A stretch of DNA of 64,000 nt from Pedobacter cryotolerans (GCF_005116475.1 NZ_SWBO01000006.1:62307-126306); one strand, 5' to 3'. Numbered from the stretch's first letter, positions 15,893-26,227 are shown. The notes: generated from the sequence alone by a model not told the origin. Made by a program: numbers and translations.

Positions 15893-17299
15893 TTAAATAT
15901 GTATCGCTCTATTTTCAGTAGCCGCCATTGCAGCTTCTTTTAAAGCTTCGGTATAAGTTGGGTGAGCATGGCAAATTCTAGCAATATCTTCTGCCGATGC
16001 ACGGAATTCCATCGCAACAACTGCTTCTGCAATCATATCTGCCGCACGTGGACCAATCATGTGTACACCTAAAATTTCATCCGTTTTTTCATCCGCTAAA
16101 ACTTTTACAAAACCATCGGTATCCATACTTGCTTTTGCACGCCCACTTGCTTTAAAAGGAAACGAACCAGCTTTGTATTTAACTCCCGCGGTTTTCAATT
16201 GCTCTTCTGTTTGACCAACAGAGGCCACTTCTGGCCAAGTGTAAACCACACCTGGTATTAAATTGTAATTGATATGCGGTTTTTGTCCGGCAATAGTTTC
16301 TGCCACATAAATGCCTTCATCTTCAGCTTTGTGCGCCAACATCGCACCGGTAATTACATCGCCTATGGCATACACACCTTTAGCTGTTGTTTCTAAATGC
16401 TCGTTTACCGGAATTTTCTTTCCTCTTTCTTCAACTGTAATCCCAATTTTATCTAAACCTAAACCTTCGCTGTAAGCAGTTCTACCAACAGCTACGATGC
16501 AATAATCAGCTTCAAAAGAAACCGCTTCGCCTTTGGCATTATCTGCTGTAACTGTAACGGTTTTACCTTTGGTGGTTGCTCCAGTTACTTTATGCCCCAT
16601 AAAAAATTCCATGCCTAAAGATTTCTTTAACACACGTTGCAATTCTTTACCTAAACCAGCATCCATAGTAGCGATGATAGACGGCATAAACTCAATTACC
16701 GAAACTTTTGTTCCTAAACGGGCATAAACCGAACCCAACTCTAAACCAATTACACCACCACCAATAACTACCATTGTTTTTGGCACTTCTTTAATATTTA
16801 AAGCTTCGGTACTGGTAATGATGCGTTTTTTATCGATTGGTAAAAACGGCAATGCAGTAGGTTTAGAACCTGTTGCAATAATTACATTTTTAGCGGTTAA
16901 TTTTTCTGTACTTCCATCTGCTTTGGTAACAATGATGGTATTTTTATCCTCGAAAGAGCCAACACCTTCAAAAGTATCAATTTTGTTTTTCTTGAAAAGA
17001 TAAGTAATCCCCGCTGTATTTTGCGAAACAACATCATCTTTACGAGCAATCATTTGGGGCATGTCAACTTTTAAATCTTTAAGTTTAATACCGTGTGTTG
17101 TAAAAGTATGAGCCGCGTTATGGAAATGCTCAGAAGAATCTAACAAAGCTTTTGATGGAATACAGCCTACATTTAGACAAGTACCACCATAAGTTTTATA
17201 TTTTTCTACCACTGCTGTTTTTAATCCTAATTGTGCACAGCGAATGGCACCTACATATCCGCCCGGACCCGAGCCTATAACAACTACATCGTATTGCAT
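15893..17299 (-). CDS. lpdA: Dihydrolipoyl dehydrogenase (E3)
   Basis: A 468-residue FAD/NAD disulfide oxidoreductase that reoxidises the dihydrolipoyl groups of 2-oxo acid dehydrogenase complexes. Visible features are the FAD-binding GSGPGGYVGA (9-18), the redox pair in GGTCLNVGCIPSK (Cys 41 and Cys 46), the NAD-binding GGGVIGLELGSVYARLG (about 187-203), and the catalytic dyad in HAHPTYTEALKEA (His 446, Glu 451). It is not next to odhA/odhB, which lie about 14 kb away, so E3 is probably shared by several complexes. Its stop codon touches a dispersed G/C-run repeat. Confidence 0.96.
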   Translation of the reverse strand: MQYDVVVIGSGPGGYVGAIRCAQLGLKTAVVEKYKTYGGTCLNVGCIPSKALLDSSEHFHNAAHTFTTHGIKLKDLKVDMPQMIARKDDVVSQNTAGITYLFKKNKIDTFEGVGSFEDKNTIIVTKADGSTEKLTAKNVIIATGSKPTALPFLPIDKKRIITSTEALNIKEVPKTMVVIGGGVIGLELGSVYARLGTKVSVIEFMPSIIATMDAGLGKELQRVLKKSLGMEFFMGHKVTGATTKGKTVTVTADNAKGEAVSFEADYCIVAVGRTAYSEGLGLDKIGITVEERGKKIPVNEHLETTAKGVYAIGDVITGAMLAHKAEDEGIYVAETIAGQKPHINYNLIPGVVYTWPEVASVGQTEEQLKTAGVKYKAGSFPFKASGRAKASMDTDGFVKVLADEKTDEILGVHMIGPRAADMIAEAVVAMEFRASAEDIARICHAHPTYTEALKEAAMAATENRAIHI

Positions 17300-17585
17300 A
17301 TCTTATAAATTTTGTGTGGCTAAGTTACGGATTAGTTGGGAAGTTGGAAAGTTGTAATGTTTGAAAGTTGTAATGTTTCGGACTTTATGATCTTACAAAT
17401 CCTACAATCCATAAATCCTGATAAATTGTTGGGAAGTTGTAAAGTGAGCCGAAATGATTATTAGATCGCTAGATTATTAAATTGTCAACTGTAATAATTG
17501 GATTTGTAAAGCAAGTTTCTGCATATCATCGGTTACGAAAGCCGAGCTTTGCACTACAATCTTTTTTGTGAACGCAACTTCTACC

Positions 17586-17618
17586 AAACCTCGCAGGTTT
17601 TAAAAACCTGCGAGGTTT
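17586..17618. repeat. Perfect 16-base inverted repeat (CCTCGCAGG hairpin)
   Basis: AAACCTCGCAGGTTTT and AAAACCTGCGAGGTTT are exact inverted copies separated by one base. A hairpin of the same layout but different stem sequence lies at 56799-56829. Confidence 0.8.
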
Positions 17619-17634
17619 ATCTTAGTTAATACAA

Positions 17635-17670
17635 CAAAAAAGGATTTTCGCTTCAATCCCGTTTAAAAAG
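17635..17670. repeat. Dispersed repeat containing GGATTTTCGCTTCAATCCCG
   Basis: Related copies are at 9758-9787 (GTATTTGCGCTACAATCCCG) and 48406-48434 (GGATTTTCGCGTCAATCAGG). All are intergenic. This copy ends eight bases before the -33 element of the helicase promoter. Confidence 0.6.
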
Positions 17671-17677
17671 CAACAAC

Positions 17678-17707
17678 TTGTGGCTATAATAAAGATTTGT
17701 ATATTTG
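17678..17707 (+). promoter_or_regulatory. Vegetative promoter of the exonuclease-RecQ-UvrD gene
   Basis: TTG (17678-17680), 19 bases, TATATTTG (17700-17707), a full match to the Bacteroidetes -7 consensus TAnnTTTG. The expected start of transcription is about 45 bases before the TTG start codon. Confidence 0.7.
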
Positions 17708-17759
17708 AGACTAACCATAACAGAAAACAACATCCGTAAAGCAACATTTAATAATTCGA

Positions 17760-20700
17760 TTGAACACAATTGCATTTATTGATACAGAAATTGAACCCAA
17801 AAGCGGTAAAATTCTTGACATCGGAAGTATCAAGGATAACGGCTCTACATTTCACAAAAACTCGGTAGCTGAATTTACGGAGTTTCTATATGGAGCTCAA
17901 TTCATTTGTGGGCACAATATTCTTAAGCACGACATTAAATACATCGGTAATGCGATTGAAGATGCTGGCATAAGTTCTATAAATATCATCGATACGTTAT
18001 TTCTTTCGCCATTACTTTTCCCAACGAACCCTTATCATTCATTACTTAAAGATGATAAACTGCAATCGGAAGATACCAATAACCCTCTAAACGATTCTAT
18101 TAAAGCAAAAGATTTATTTTATGATGAAGTTGCTACTTTTAAACAAACTGATGAATCACTAAGGGAAATCTTCTATCTGCTTTTAAACGAGCAAAAAGAG
18201 TTTCGATCTTTTTTCAAATATATTTCTTATCAAAGCGTAAATGCAGATATCGAAAGAATAATACACCAAAAATTCAAACATCAAATTTGCGAACAAATTT
18301 CCTTAGACAAAGATATTTCAGACAACCCGATTGAGCTTGCTTACTGTTTATCGCTAATAAATTCTTTTGTACAATATAAAAAAATACACTCCATAACGCC
18401 GCCTTGGGTTTTAAAAAATTATCCTGAAGTAGAGCGTATCATGTTTCGTTTGCGAAACAAACCTTGTGTAAGCGGTTGCGATTATTGCAATCAAGTTTTA
18501 GATGCACACAAAGGATTGAAAAGATTTTTCGGTTTTGATACTTACCGAAAATATGGCGATGAACCCTTGCAAGAAAAAGCTGTTAAAGCAGCAATTAACA
18601 ACAAATCAATTCTTGCTGTTTTTCCAACTGGCGGGGGAAAATCCATTACTTTTCAAGTTCCAGCGTTAATGAGCGGCGAAAACGCCAAAGCTTTAACAGT
18701 TGTGATTTCGCCATTGCAATCGTTAATGAAAGACCAAGTTGACAATTTGGAAAAAATTGGCATTACTGATGCAGTTACAATAAATGGGCTGCTCGACCCA
18801 ATTGAGAGAGCAAAATCTTTTGAGAGAGTTGAAAATGGTTCTGCTGCTATACTTTATATATCTCCAGAATCATTACGCTCGAAAACTATTGAGCGTTTAG
18901 TTTTGGGCAGAAAAATTGCACGTTTTGTAATTGATGAAGCGCATTGTTTTTCATCATGGGGACAAGATTTTAGAGTAGACTACTTGTTTATTGGAGATTT
19001 CATTAAATCCATTCAAGAAAAGAAAAACTTAGAAGACGGCATTCCTGTTTCTTGCTTTACAGCTACAGCAAAACAAAAAGTTATCGAAGATATTCAAGCT
19101 TATTTCAAAGATAAGCTTTCGTTGGATCTTGAGTTGTTTACTTCAAAAGCATCACGAACAAATCTTCAGTATAAGGTTTACGAAAAAGGAGACGAAGAAG
19201 ATAAATATCAAACCGTTCGTGATTTAATTGAGCTAAAAAACTGCCCGACCATCATCTATGTTTCCAGAACAAGAAAAGCGTTCTTATTGGCCGAAAGACT
19301 ATTTAAAGATGGTTTCAATGCAAAAGCTTATCATGGAAAAATGGATAAGGCAGAAAAATCTGAAAATCAAAATTCATTTATCAGCGGAGAAATCCAAATA
19401 ATGGTAGCAACATCTGCTTTCGGAATGGGTGTTGATAAAAAAGATGTTGGGATGGTGATCCATTTTGAAATTTCCGATTCGCTTGAAAATTATGTGCAGG
19501 AAGCGGGAAGAGCAGGAAGAGATGAAAATATTACTGCCGAATGTTTTGTATTGTTTAACGAAGAAGATTTAAGCAAACACTTTATTCTTCTTAATCAAAC
19601 CAAACTGTCCATCAAAGAAATTCAACAGATTTGGAAAGCGATAAAAGAGATCACAAGATTTCGCTTACAAGTTTCAAATTCTGCTTTAGAAATTGCAAGA
19701 AAAGCAGGTTGGGATGATAATGTTGCAGACATTGAAACCCGTGTAACTACAGCTATTGCTGCGCTAGAGGACGCTGGTTACTTGAAAAGAGGGCAAAATA
19801 TGCCAAGAGTTTTTGCGAATAGTATTCTTTCTAAAAATGCTCAAGAGGCAATTGAAAAAATAAACGCTTCGGAAAAACTGCAAGACAATCAAAAGTCAAA
19901 GGCAGTGAGAATCATTAAAAAACTTTTTTCTAGTAAAAGCAGAAAGCATTCAAATGATGAAGGTGCTGAGTCGAGGGTTGATTACATCAGCGATCATTTA
20001 GGCATTGTAAAAGAAGAAGTCATCACTATCATAAATATTTTACGTGAAGAGAAAATTTTAGCAGATGCAAAAGATTTAACAGCATTCATCAAAAAAGGAG
20101 AAAACAAAAATCGTTCCTTCAATATTGTTGATTCATTTAGCAAAATTGAAAACTTTTTACTGCCTTATTTTGAAGAAGAGGAAAAGGTATTACACATTAA
20201 AGAACTGAATGAACATGCTGAAGAAATAGGCCTCAGCGACATCAGCACCAACAAAATTAAAACCATTATTAACTTTTGGGCAATAAAAAACTGGATTAAA
20301 CGAAAAAATTTAGATTCAAAAAATCATATCGCTACAGCTATATTACACACTAAAAGTTTTCTAAAAGATAAACTAGTAAAACGACATGAATTAGCCAAGT
20401 TTATGGTGGAGTTTTTATACGAAAAAAGTAATGTAAACGCATCAAAAGACGATTTTGGGAAAGATGAAGTATTAGTTGAATTTTCTGTTCATGAAATAAA
20501 GAACGCTTATGACAACTCCTCGAGCTTATTTAAACTGGACATTACTCTTGATGATGTTGAAGACACGCTCTTTTATCTATCTAGAATTGAAGCCATAAAA
20601 ATTGAAGGCGGTTTTTTAGTTGTATATAACCGCTTATCTATTGAGAGAACTGAGCAGAATAATTATAAGCAATACACAAAAGACAATTATCAAAAACTAG

Positions 20701-22571
20701 AACAGTTTTACGAAAGTAAAGTTCAACAAATTCATATTGTGGGCGAGTATGCCACCAAAATGATTGAAGATTACAAAAATGCTTTACAATTTGTAGAAGA
20801 TTATTTCCAACTCAACTACGCTTCATTCCTCAACAAATATTTTAAAGGCAGTAGGCAAAATGAAATCAAAAGAAACATTACACCTGCAAAATTCAGACAA
20901 CTTTTTGGAGAGCTTTCGCCAACTCAATTAAAAATTATTAACGACAACGAGACCAAACATATTGCAGTTGCTGCTGGGCCTGGTAGCGGAAAAACACGAG
21001 TTTTGGTGCACAAATTGGCTTCACTACTTTTAATGGAAGACGTGAAACACGAGCAATTGTTAATGATTACTTTTTCAAGAGCAGCGGCAACAGAGTTTAA
21101 AAAGCGATTACTTAAATTAATTGGGAATGCTGCAAACTACATCGAGATAAAAACTTTCCATTCTTATTGTTTTGATTTGTTGGGCAAAGTTGGAAGTTTA
21201 GAAAAATCAAGTGAAATCGTAAAAAAGACTATCCAGAAAATAAAAAACAACGAAGTTGAAGCAAACCGAATAACAAAAACCGTTTTGGTTATTGATGAGG
21301 CTCAAGACATGGATGAGGATGAGTTTGCATTAATAACCGTTTTAATGGAGCAAAACGAAGATATGAGAGTAATTGCCGTGGGCGATGACGATCAAAATAT
21401 TTATGAATTTAGAGGGGCAAATTCAAAATATTTGGAGCAATTCATCAATGAGAATAATGCTACAAAACATGAATTAGTAGAAAACTACAGAAGTAAGAGC
21501 AATCTGGTAAATTTCACAAACCAATTTGTAAATCGAATTGCTCACCGACTAAAACAAACGCCAATTATAGCAAAACAAAACGATAATGGAAAACTGAAAA
21601 TAATTAGTTACGAAAGTGAAAACCTCATCAATCCGCTTGTAAAAGACATTCTCCAAACAGGACTTTCTGGCACCACTTGTGTGCTAACTAAAATAAATGA
21701 AGATGCACTACAAATTGCTGGATTGCTTCTGAAAAATAATGTACAGGCAAAGTTAATACAGAGCAATGACGGCTTCAACTTATACAACCTCGCCGAAGTA
21801 AGGTATTTCTTAAGTCATTTGAACTTACGGGACGATATTTTCATTATCACCGACGAAATGTGGTTAAATGCAAAGCATAAAGTCGTGAATAAATTTCGCC
21901 ATAGCAACAAATTAGATATTTTAGGAAACATCATCAAAGAATTTGAAGCATCAAACCCTAAAAAGAAATACAAAACTGATTTAGAAGTTTTTATAAGAGA
22001 GTCGAAATTAGAAGATTTCTATAGCGAAAACGGCGAAACTATTTTCGTGTCAACCATTCACAAAGCTAAAGGAAGAGAGTTTGATAATGTTTTTTTAATG
22101 CTCGAAAACTTTAATCCTACAACTGATGGCGCTAAACGGCAGTTATATGTTGCCATGACAAGAGCAAAACAAAACTTAACAATTCATCTCAACTCAAACT
22201 TTCTTGACAACCTAACATCAGAGAATTTGGAGCGAGTAGACGATAAAGAAATTTATACGCAGCCTAATGAATTGCTAATGCACTTATTTTTAAAAGATGT
22301 TTGGCTCAACTATTTCATCAACAAACAGCACTTAGTTGACCAGTTTATCAGTGGCGATACTTTAAAAATAAACGGAGATGAATGTTTGGATACCAACGGA
22401 AAATCTGTTTTAAAATTCTCGAGAAAATTCGCGACACAAATAGAAAGTATGAAAGCGAAAAACTATGAATTGAAAACTGCAAAAGTGAATTTCATCGTTT
22501 ACTGGAAAAAAGAGGATACAGAACAGGAAATAAAAATCATACTGCCAGAATTATTATTTGAGAGAAAGTAA
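17760..22571 (+). CDS. Exonuclease-like / RecQ helicase / UvrD helicase fusion protein
   Basis: A single 1603-codon ORF with three nucleic-acid modules. (1) Residues 1-125 resemble a DEDD exonuclease: FIDTE (Asp 8, Glu 10), GHNILKHD (Asp 58) and NNPLNDS (Asp 112), with Asn 107 where DEDDh enzymes have His. (2) A cysteine cluster CxxxCxxC near 236-243 precedes a RecQ-type SF2 helicase: PTGGGKSITFQ (about 288), IDEAHCFSSWGQDFR (about 389) and QEAGRAGRDE (about 579), followed by a winged-helix-like region. (3) From about 1065 a UvrD/Rep SF1 helicase: AGPGSGKT, IDEAQDMDEDEF, GDDDQNIYEFRGA, ENYRS, STIHKAKGREFDNV and YVAMTRAK. The start is TTG, chosen because the exonuclease motif begins seven codons later. 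It stands alone with its own promoter. DNA repair or recombination, or defence against foreign DNA, are both possible. Confidence 0.9.
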   Translation: MNTIAFIDTEIEPKSGKILDIGSIKDNGSTFHKNSVAEFTEFLYGAQFICGHNILKHDIKYIGNAIEDAGISSINIIDTLFLSPLLFPTNPYHSLLKDDKLQSEDTNNPLNDSIKAKDLFYDEVATFKQTDESLREIFYLLLNEQKEFRSFFKYISYQSVNADIERIIHQKFKHQICEQISLDKDISDNPIELAYCLSLINSFVQYKKIHSITPPWVLKNYPEVERIMFRLRNKPCVSGCDYCNQVLDAHKGLKRFFGFDTYRKYGDEPLQEKAVKAAINNKSILAVFPTGGGKSITFQVPALMSGENAKALTVVISPLQSLMKDQVDNLEKIGITDAVTINGLLDPIERAKSFERVENGSAAILYISPESLRSKTIERLVLGRKIARFVIDEAHCFSSWGQDFRVDYLFIGDFIKSIQEKKNLEDGIPVSCFTATAKQKVIEDIQAYFKDKLSLDLELFTSKASRTNLQYKVYEKGDEEDKYQTVRDLIELKNCPTIIYVSRTRKAFLLAERLFKDGFNAKAYHGKMDKAEKSENQNSFISGEIQIMVATSAFGMGVDKKDVGMVIHFEISDSLENYVQEAGRAGRDENITAECFVLFNEEDLSKHFILLNQTKLSIKEIQQIWKAIKEITRFRLQVSNSALEIARKAGWDDNVADIETRVTTAIAALEDAGYLKRGQNMPRVFANSILSKNAQEAIEKINASEKLQDNQKSKAVRIIKKLFSSKSRKHSNDEGAESRVDYISDHLGIVKEEVITIINILREEKILADAKDLTAFIKKGENKNRSFNIVDSFSKIENFLLPYFEEEEKVLHIKELNEHAEEIGLSDISTNKIKTIINFWAIKNWIKRKNLDSKNHIATAILHTKSFLKDKLVKRHELAKFMVEFLYEKSNVNASKDDFGKDEVLVEFSVHEIKNAYDNSSSLFKLDITLDDVEDTLFYLSRIEAIKIEGGFLVVYNRLSIERTEQNNYKQYTKDNYQKLEQFYESKVQQIHIVGEYATKMIEDYKNALQFVEDYFQLNYASFLNKYFKGSRQNEIKRNITPAKFRQLFGELSPTQLKIINDNETKHIAVAAGPGSGKTRVLVHKLASLLLMEDVKHEQLLMITFSRAAATEFKKRLLKLIGNAANYIEIKTFHSYCFDLLGKVGSLEKSSEIVKKTIQKIKNNEVEANRITKTVLVIDEAQDMDEDEFALITVLMEQNEDMRVIAVGDDDQNIYEFRGANSKYLEQFINENNATKHELVENYRSKSNLVNFTNQFVNRIAHRLKQTPIIAKQNDNGKLKIISYESENLINPLVKDILQTGLSGTTCVLTKINEDALQIAGLLLKNNVQAKLIQSNDGFNLYNLAEVRYFLSHLNLRDDIFIITDEMWLNAKHKVVNKFRHSNKLDILGNIIKEFEASNPKKKYKTDLEVFIRESKLEDFYSENGETIFVSTIHKAKGREFDNVFLMLENFNPTTDGAKRQLYVAMTRAKQNLTIHLNSNFLDNLTSENLERVDDKEIYTQPNELLMHLFLKDVWLNYFINKQHLVDQFISGDTLKINGDECLDTNGKSVLKFSRKFATQIESMKAKNYELKTAKVNFIVYWKKEDTEQEIKIILPELLFERK

Positions 22572-22630
22572 AATTGTAATGGTATTACTCTCCACAACCA
22601 AGTCACACTCTTGATACTTAAATGCAAACA

Positions 22631-22662
22631 TTTGAAACCTGAATTGCATTTATCTATATTTA
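22631..22662 (+). promoter_or_regulatory. Vegetative promoter upstream of the CocE/NonD hydrolase
   Basis: TTTG (22631-22634), 20 bases, TATATTTA (22655-22662), one mismatch to TAnnTTTG, and 25 bases before the ATG at 22688. Confidence 0.6.
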
Positions 22663-22687
22663 GCATTCAAAACCTATTCAAATTTTC

Positions 22688-24562
22688 ATGAAAAAATTGA
22701 GATTTTTCCTGCTGTTTTTTTGCTGCACTTTGTTTTTCACAAATTTATCAGCCCAAGAAACCGATTCTGCCTACGTACGCAACAACTACACCAAAATAGA
22801 ACGCTTAATACCTATGCGTGATGGTGTAAAATTGTTTACTTCCATCTACTTACCAAAAGATCAATCTAAAAAATATCCTTTTTTAATTACCCGAACACCC
22901 TACACGGTTTCGCCCTATGGCGAAGATAAATACAAATTGAGTTTGGGCACTTTTCCGGCTCTAATGAAAGATGGTTTTATCTTTGTTTACCAAGATGTTC
23001 GTGGACGTTGGATGAGCGAAGGAAAGTTTGAAGACATTAGACCGCAAACAACCCAAAAAGGCAAAAATGCAATCGATGAAAGCACCGACACTTACGATAC
23101 CATTGATTGGTTGGTAAAAAACATCAAAAACAATAATGGCAAAGCTGGTATTTCTGGCATTTCTTACCCAGGTTTTTACTCAACCACCTCTTTACCAAAT
23201 TCTCATCCAGCCTTAAAAGCAGTTTCGCCGCAAGCACCAGTAACCGATTGGTTTATTGGCGATGATTTTCACCACCGTGGCGCTTTATTTTTAGTGGATG
23301 CTTTTAGTTTCATGACTTCTTTCGGCGTTCCTCGCCCTAAACCAATTACGCCAGATAAAGGCCCAAAACCTTTTCAATTTCCAATAAAAGATAATTATCG
23401 TTTTTACTTAGAAGCTGGTTCTGTAAAAAATTTGAAGGACAAATACATGGGCGACAGCATTCAATTTTGGAACGATTTATTTAAACATCCCAACTTAGAT
23501 ACTTTTTGGAAAGCGAGAACAATTTTGCCTCACTTAACCAATGTAAAACCTGCTGTTATGGTTGTTGGTGGCTTTTTCGATGCTGAAGATGCTTACGGCA
23601 CTTTTGCAACTTACAAAGCAATTGAAAAGCAAAATCCAAAAACCAACAATATTTTAGTTGCTGGCCCATGGTTTCATGGGGGCTGGGTACGTGGCGATGG
23701 TTCAACTTTCGGCGATATGAAATTTGGTCAGCCAACAAGTACTTATTACCAGGAAAACTTTGAGCTTCCATTTTTTAAATATTACTTAAAAGGAGAAGGA
23801 AACTTTAATCCAGCAGAAGCAAATATTTTTGTAACGGGAAGCAACCAATGGAAAAAATTTGACACTTGGCCACCAGCAGCTACCGAAAGCAGAAATTTAT
23901 ATTTACATCCTAACGGGAAGTTATCTTTCGAAAAAGTTGGCAGAACAGATAGTTGGGATGAGTATGTAAGCGACCCGAATAATCCTGTACCTTATCAAGA
24001 TGGTGTACAAGCCAAAAGAACTAGAGAGTATATGGTAGATGATCAGCGTTTTGCTGCACGCAGACCAGATGTTAAAGTTTATCAAACCGATGTTTTAACA
24101 GAAGATATTACCTTAACCGGACCAGTTTTAGCTAATTTAATTGTTTCTACAACTGGTACTGATGCAGATTATGTAGTAAAGCTGATTGATGTTTTCCCAG
24201 AAAATGAACCCGATCCTATTCCAAATCCGAACAGTATAATGATGGGTGGTTACCAAATGTTAATTCGCGGCGAAATTATGCGTGGCAAGTACCGCAATAG
24301 CTTCGAAAATCCTGAAGCTTTTGTACCTGGTGCAATTACAAAAGTAAATTATCCACTACCAGATATTGCCCATACTTTTAAAAAAGGACACAGAATCATG
24401 ATCCAAATTCAAAACTCATGGTTCCCGTTGGCAGATAGAAACCCGCAAAAATTTATGGATATTTATCAAGCAGAGCCAAGCGATTTTCAGAAAGCAACGC
24501 ACAAAATTTACCACGATACCAATAACAGTTCATTTATAACCGTAGATGTACTAAAACCATAA
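22688..24562 (+). CDS. CocE/NonD family hydrolase (X-Pro dipeptidyl-peptidase-like)
   Basis: A 624-residue exported alpha/beta hydrolase with a signal peptide ending near LSAQ (about residue 22). The family starts with the segment RDGVKLFTSIYLPKD; the nucleophile elbow GISGISYPG puts the catalytic Ser near residue 159. The acid and base lie in GGFFDAEDAYGT and GPWFHGGW. From about residue 400 comes the jelly-roll C-terminal domain (LTGPVLANLIVSTTGTDADYVVKLIDVFP) seen in alpha-amino acid ester hydrolases, cocaine esterase and PepX. The likely role is periplasmic cleavage of peptide or ester bonds. It is 6 bases from a metallopeptidase gene, suggesting a small peptide-degradation operon. Confidence 0.9.
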   Translation: MKKLRFFLLFFCCTLFFTNLSAQETDSAYVRNNYTKIERLIPMRDGVKLFTSIYLPKDQSKKYPFLITRTPYTVSPYGEDKYKLSLGTFPALMKDGFIFVYQDVRGRWMSEGKFEDIRPQTTQKGKNAIDESTDTYDTIDWLVKNIKNNNGKAGISGISYPGFYSTTSLPNSHPALKAVSPQAPVTDWFIGDDFHHRGALFLVDAFSFMTSFGVPRPKPITPDKGPKPFQFPIKDNYRFYLEAGSVKNLKDKYMGDSIQFWNDLFKHPNLDTFWKARTILPHLTNVKPAVMVVGGFFDAEDAYGTFATYKAIEKQNPKTNNILVAGPWFHGGWVRGDGSTFGDMKFGQPTSTYYQENFELPFFKYYLKGEGNFNPAEANIFVTGSNQWKKFDTWPPAATESRNLYLHPNGKLSFEKVGRTDSWDEYVSDPNNPVPYQDGVQAKRTREYMVDDQRFAARRPDVKVYQTDVLTEDITLTGPVLANLIVSTTGTDADYVVKLIDVFPENEPDPIPNPNSIMMGGYQMLIRGEIMRGKYRNSFENPEAFVPGAITKVNYPLPDIAHTFKKGHRIMIQIQNSWFPLADRNPQKFMDIYQAEPSDFQKATHKIYHDTNNSSFITVDVLKP

Positions 24563-24568
24563 ATACTA

Positions 24569-26227
24569 ATGAACAAATTGATTATTCCTTTTTTAATGAT
24601 CTCATTATTGTGCAAAAATGCAAATGCACAACTAATGACCAACAAAAGAGAATTTAGCAGAGCTGATACGTTGCGAGGAATGCTCACTCCTTTACGAACT
24701 TGTTACGACATTAATTATTACCATTTAGCTGTTAAAATTGATCTCGAAAAACAATCCGTAAGTGGCAGTAATGAATTTAAATTTACCGCAAATCAAGATT
24801 TCACCAAACTTCAATTCGATTTATTTGAAAATTTAAAAATTGATAAAATTATTTACAAAGGTGCTGAAGTTCAGTTTACTCGAGAATTTGGGGCTGTATT
24901 TGTAACCTTCCCTACTACTATTAAAAAAGGAAGCAAAGACAGCTTTACAGTGTGGTACAACGGTAATCCACGAGTGGCTAAAAATGCGCCTTGGGATGGT
25001 GGTTTCATCTTTAAAAAAGATAAATCTGGTAATCCTTTTGTATCTGTTGCCTGCCAAGGTTTGGGGGCAAGTGTTTGGTGGCCGACAAAAGATCACCAAA
25101 GTGATGAAGTTGATAGCATGTTGATCAGCATTGCTGTACCTAAAGATTTAGATGAAGTTTCTAACGGACGTTTGCGCAACATAGTTGATTTAAAAGACGG
25201 TTATCGCCAACACAATTGGTTTGTTGCCAATCCAATCAATAATTATAATGTTGCTTTTTACATTGGCAAATATGCACATTGGACTGATACTTATGCAGGC
25301 GAAAATGGACCATTAACGATAGATTATTGGGCACTGAAAGAAGATAGCGCAAAAGCTCGTCCGCATTGGGATGCCGATGTAAAACCGATGTTAAAATCTT
25401 TTGAATATTGGTTTGGTCCTTATCCTTGGTATAAAGATGGTTATAAATTAGTACAAGCGCCTCATTTGGGCATGGAACATCAAAGTGCAGTTGCTTATGG
25501 CAATCAGTTTAAAAAAGGTTATTTGGGGCAAGATTTATCAGGTACTGGCCATGGTTTAAAATGGGATTACATTACCGTACATGAAAGCGGGCACGAATGG
25601 TTTGCGAACAACATCACAACAAAAGATATTGCCGATATGTGGGTACACGAAGGCTTTACGAGTTATTCTGAAGCACTTTTTACAGAATCTACTTTAGGCA
25701 AAAAAGCTGGAGATGAATATGCAATTGGTTTACGTAGAGGCATTGCCAACAGAAGTCCGGTAATTGGCCAATATAATGTAAATAACGAAGGTAGTGGAGA
25801 CATGTACCCTAAAGGAGCAAACTTAATTCACACCATCCGCCAATTAATAGATAATGATGAAAAATTTAGGCAAATGTTAAGAGGTATGAACAAGGAGTTT
25901 TACCATATTACCACCACATCTGCCGAAGTAGAAAATTATATCGCTAAAAAAAGTGGATTGAAATTAGACAAGGTTTTCGATCAATATTTACGGTATGCTA
26001 AAATACCGGTGTTGGAATATAAAATTTATAACGGCATTTTATCTTACCGTTGGGTAACTGATGTAAAAGGTTTTGACATGCCAGTAAAGGTTTCGCTTAA
26101 AATGAATAATTACAGCTTGATTAAACCTACAAATGATTGGAAAACAAGTAAAATTGATGCATCAGTAAATATGGATAATTTTAATGCTGATCCTAATTTT
26201 TACATAAAGGTTAAGAAGGGAGAGTAA
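24569..26227 (+). CDS. M1 family metallopeptidase (gluzincin aminopeptidase)
   Basis: A 552-residue exported zinc peptidase with a signal peptide (residues 1-20, ending NANAQ). The zinc motif is VHESGHEWFANN (His 338, Glu 339, His 342 approximately), with the third ligand Glu in WVHEGFTSY about 18 residues later. The substrate-binding GMEH segment (HLGMEHQSAVAYG) replaces GAMEN. The protein is shorter than full aminopeptidase N and lacks the large C-terminal helical domain, like many Bacteroidetes M1 enzymes. It probably forms an operon with the CocE-like hydrolase six bases upstream. Confidence 0.92.
   Translation: MNKLIIPFLMISLLCKNANAQLMTNKREFSRADTLRGMLTPLRTCYDINYYHLAVKIDLEKQSVSGSNEFKFTANQDFTKLQFDLFENLKIDKIIYKGAEVQFTREFGAVFVTFPTTIKKGSKDSFTVWYNGNPRVAKNAPWDGGFIFKKDKSGNPFVSVACQGLGASVWWPTKDHQSDEVDSMLISIAVPKDLDEVSNGRLRNIVDLKDGYRQHNWFVANPINNYNVAFYIGKYAHWTDTYAGENGPLTIDYWALKEDSAKARPHWDADVKPMLKSFEYWFGPYPWYKDGYKLVQAPHLGMEHQSAVAYGNQFKKGYLGQDLSGTGHGLKWDYITVHESGHEWFANNITTKDIADMWVHEGFTSYSEALFTESTLGKKAGDEYAIGLRRGIANRSPVIGQYNVNNEGSGDMYPKGANLIHTIRQLIDNDEKFRQMLRGMNKEFYHITTTSAEVENYIAKKSGLKLDKVFDQYLRYAKIPVLEYKIYNGILSYRWVTDVKGFDMPVKVSLKMNNYSLIKPTNDWKTSKIDASVNMDNFNADPNFYIKVKKGE

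Larger units (their letters stand above)
17300..17759. other. Gene-free spacer with word repeats, a perfect hairpin and a promoter
   Basis: Contents in order: degenerate direct words of the GTTGTAATGTTTGAAA type (about 17336-17450), the perfect 16-base inverted repeat at 17586-17618, a copy of the 'GGATTTTCGCTTCAATCCCG' repeat (17635-17670), and a strong Bacteroidetes-type promoter (17678-17707) for the helicase gene. No ORF is supported. Confidence 0.7.
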
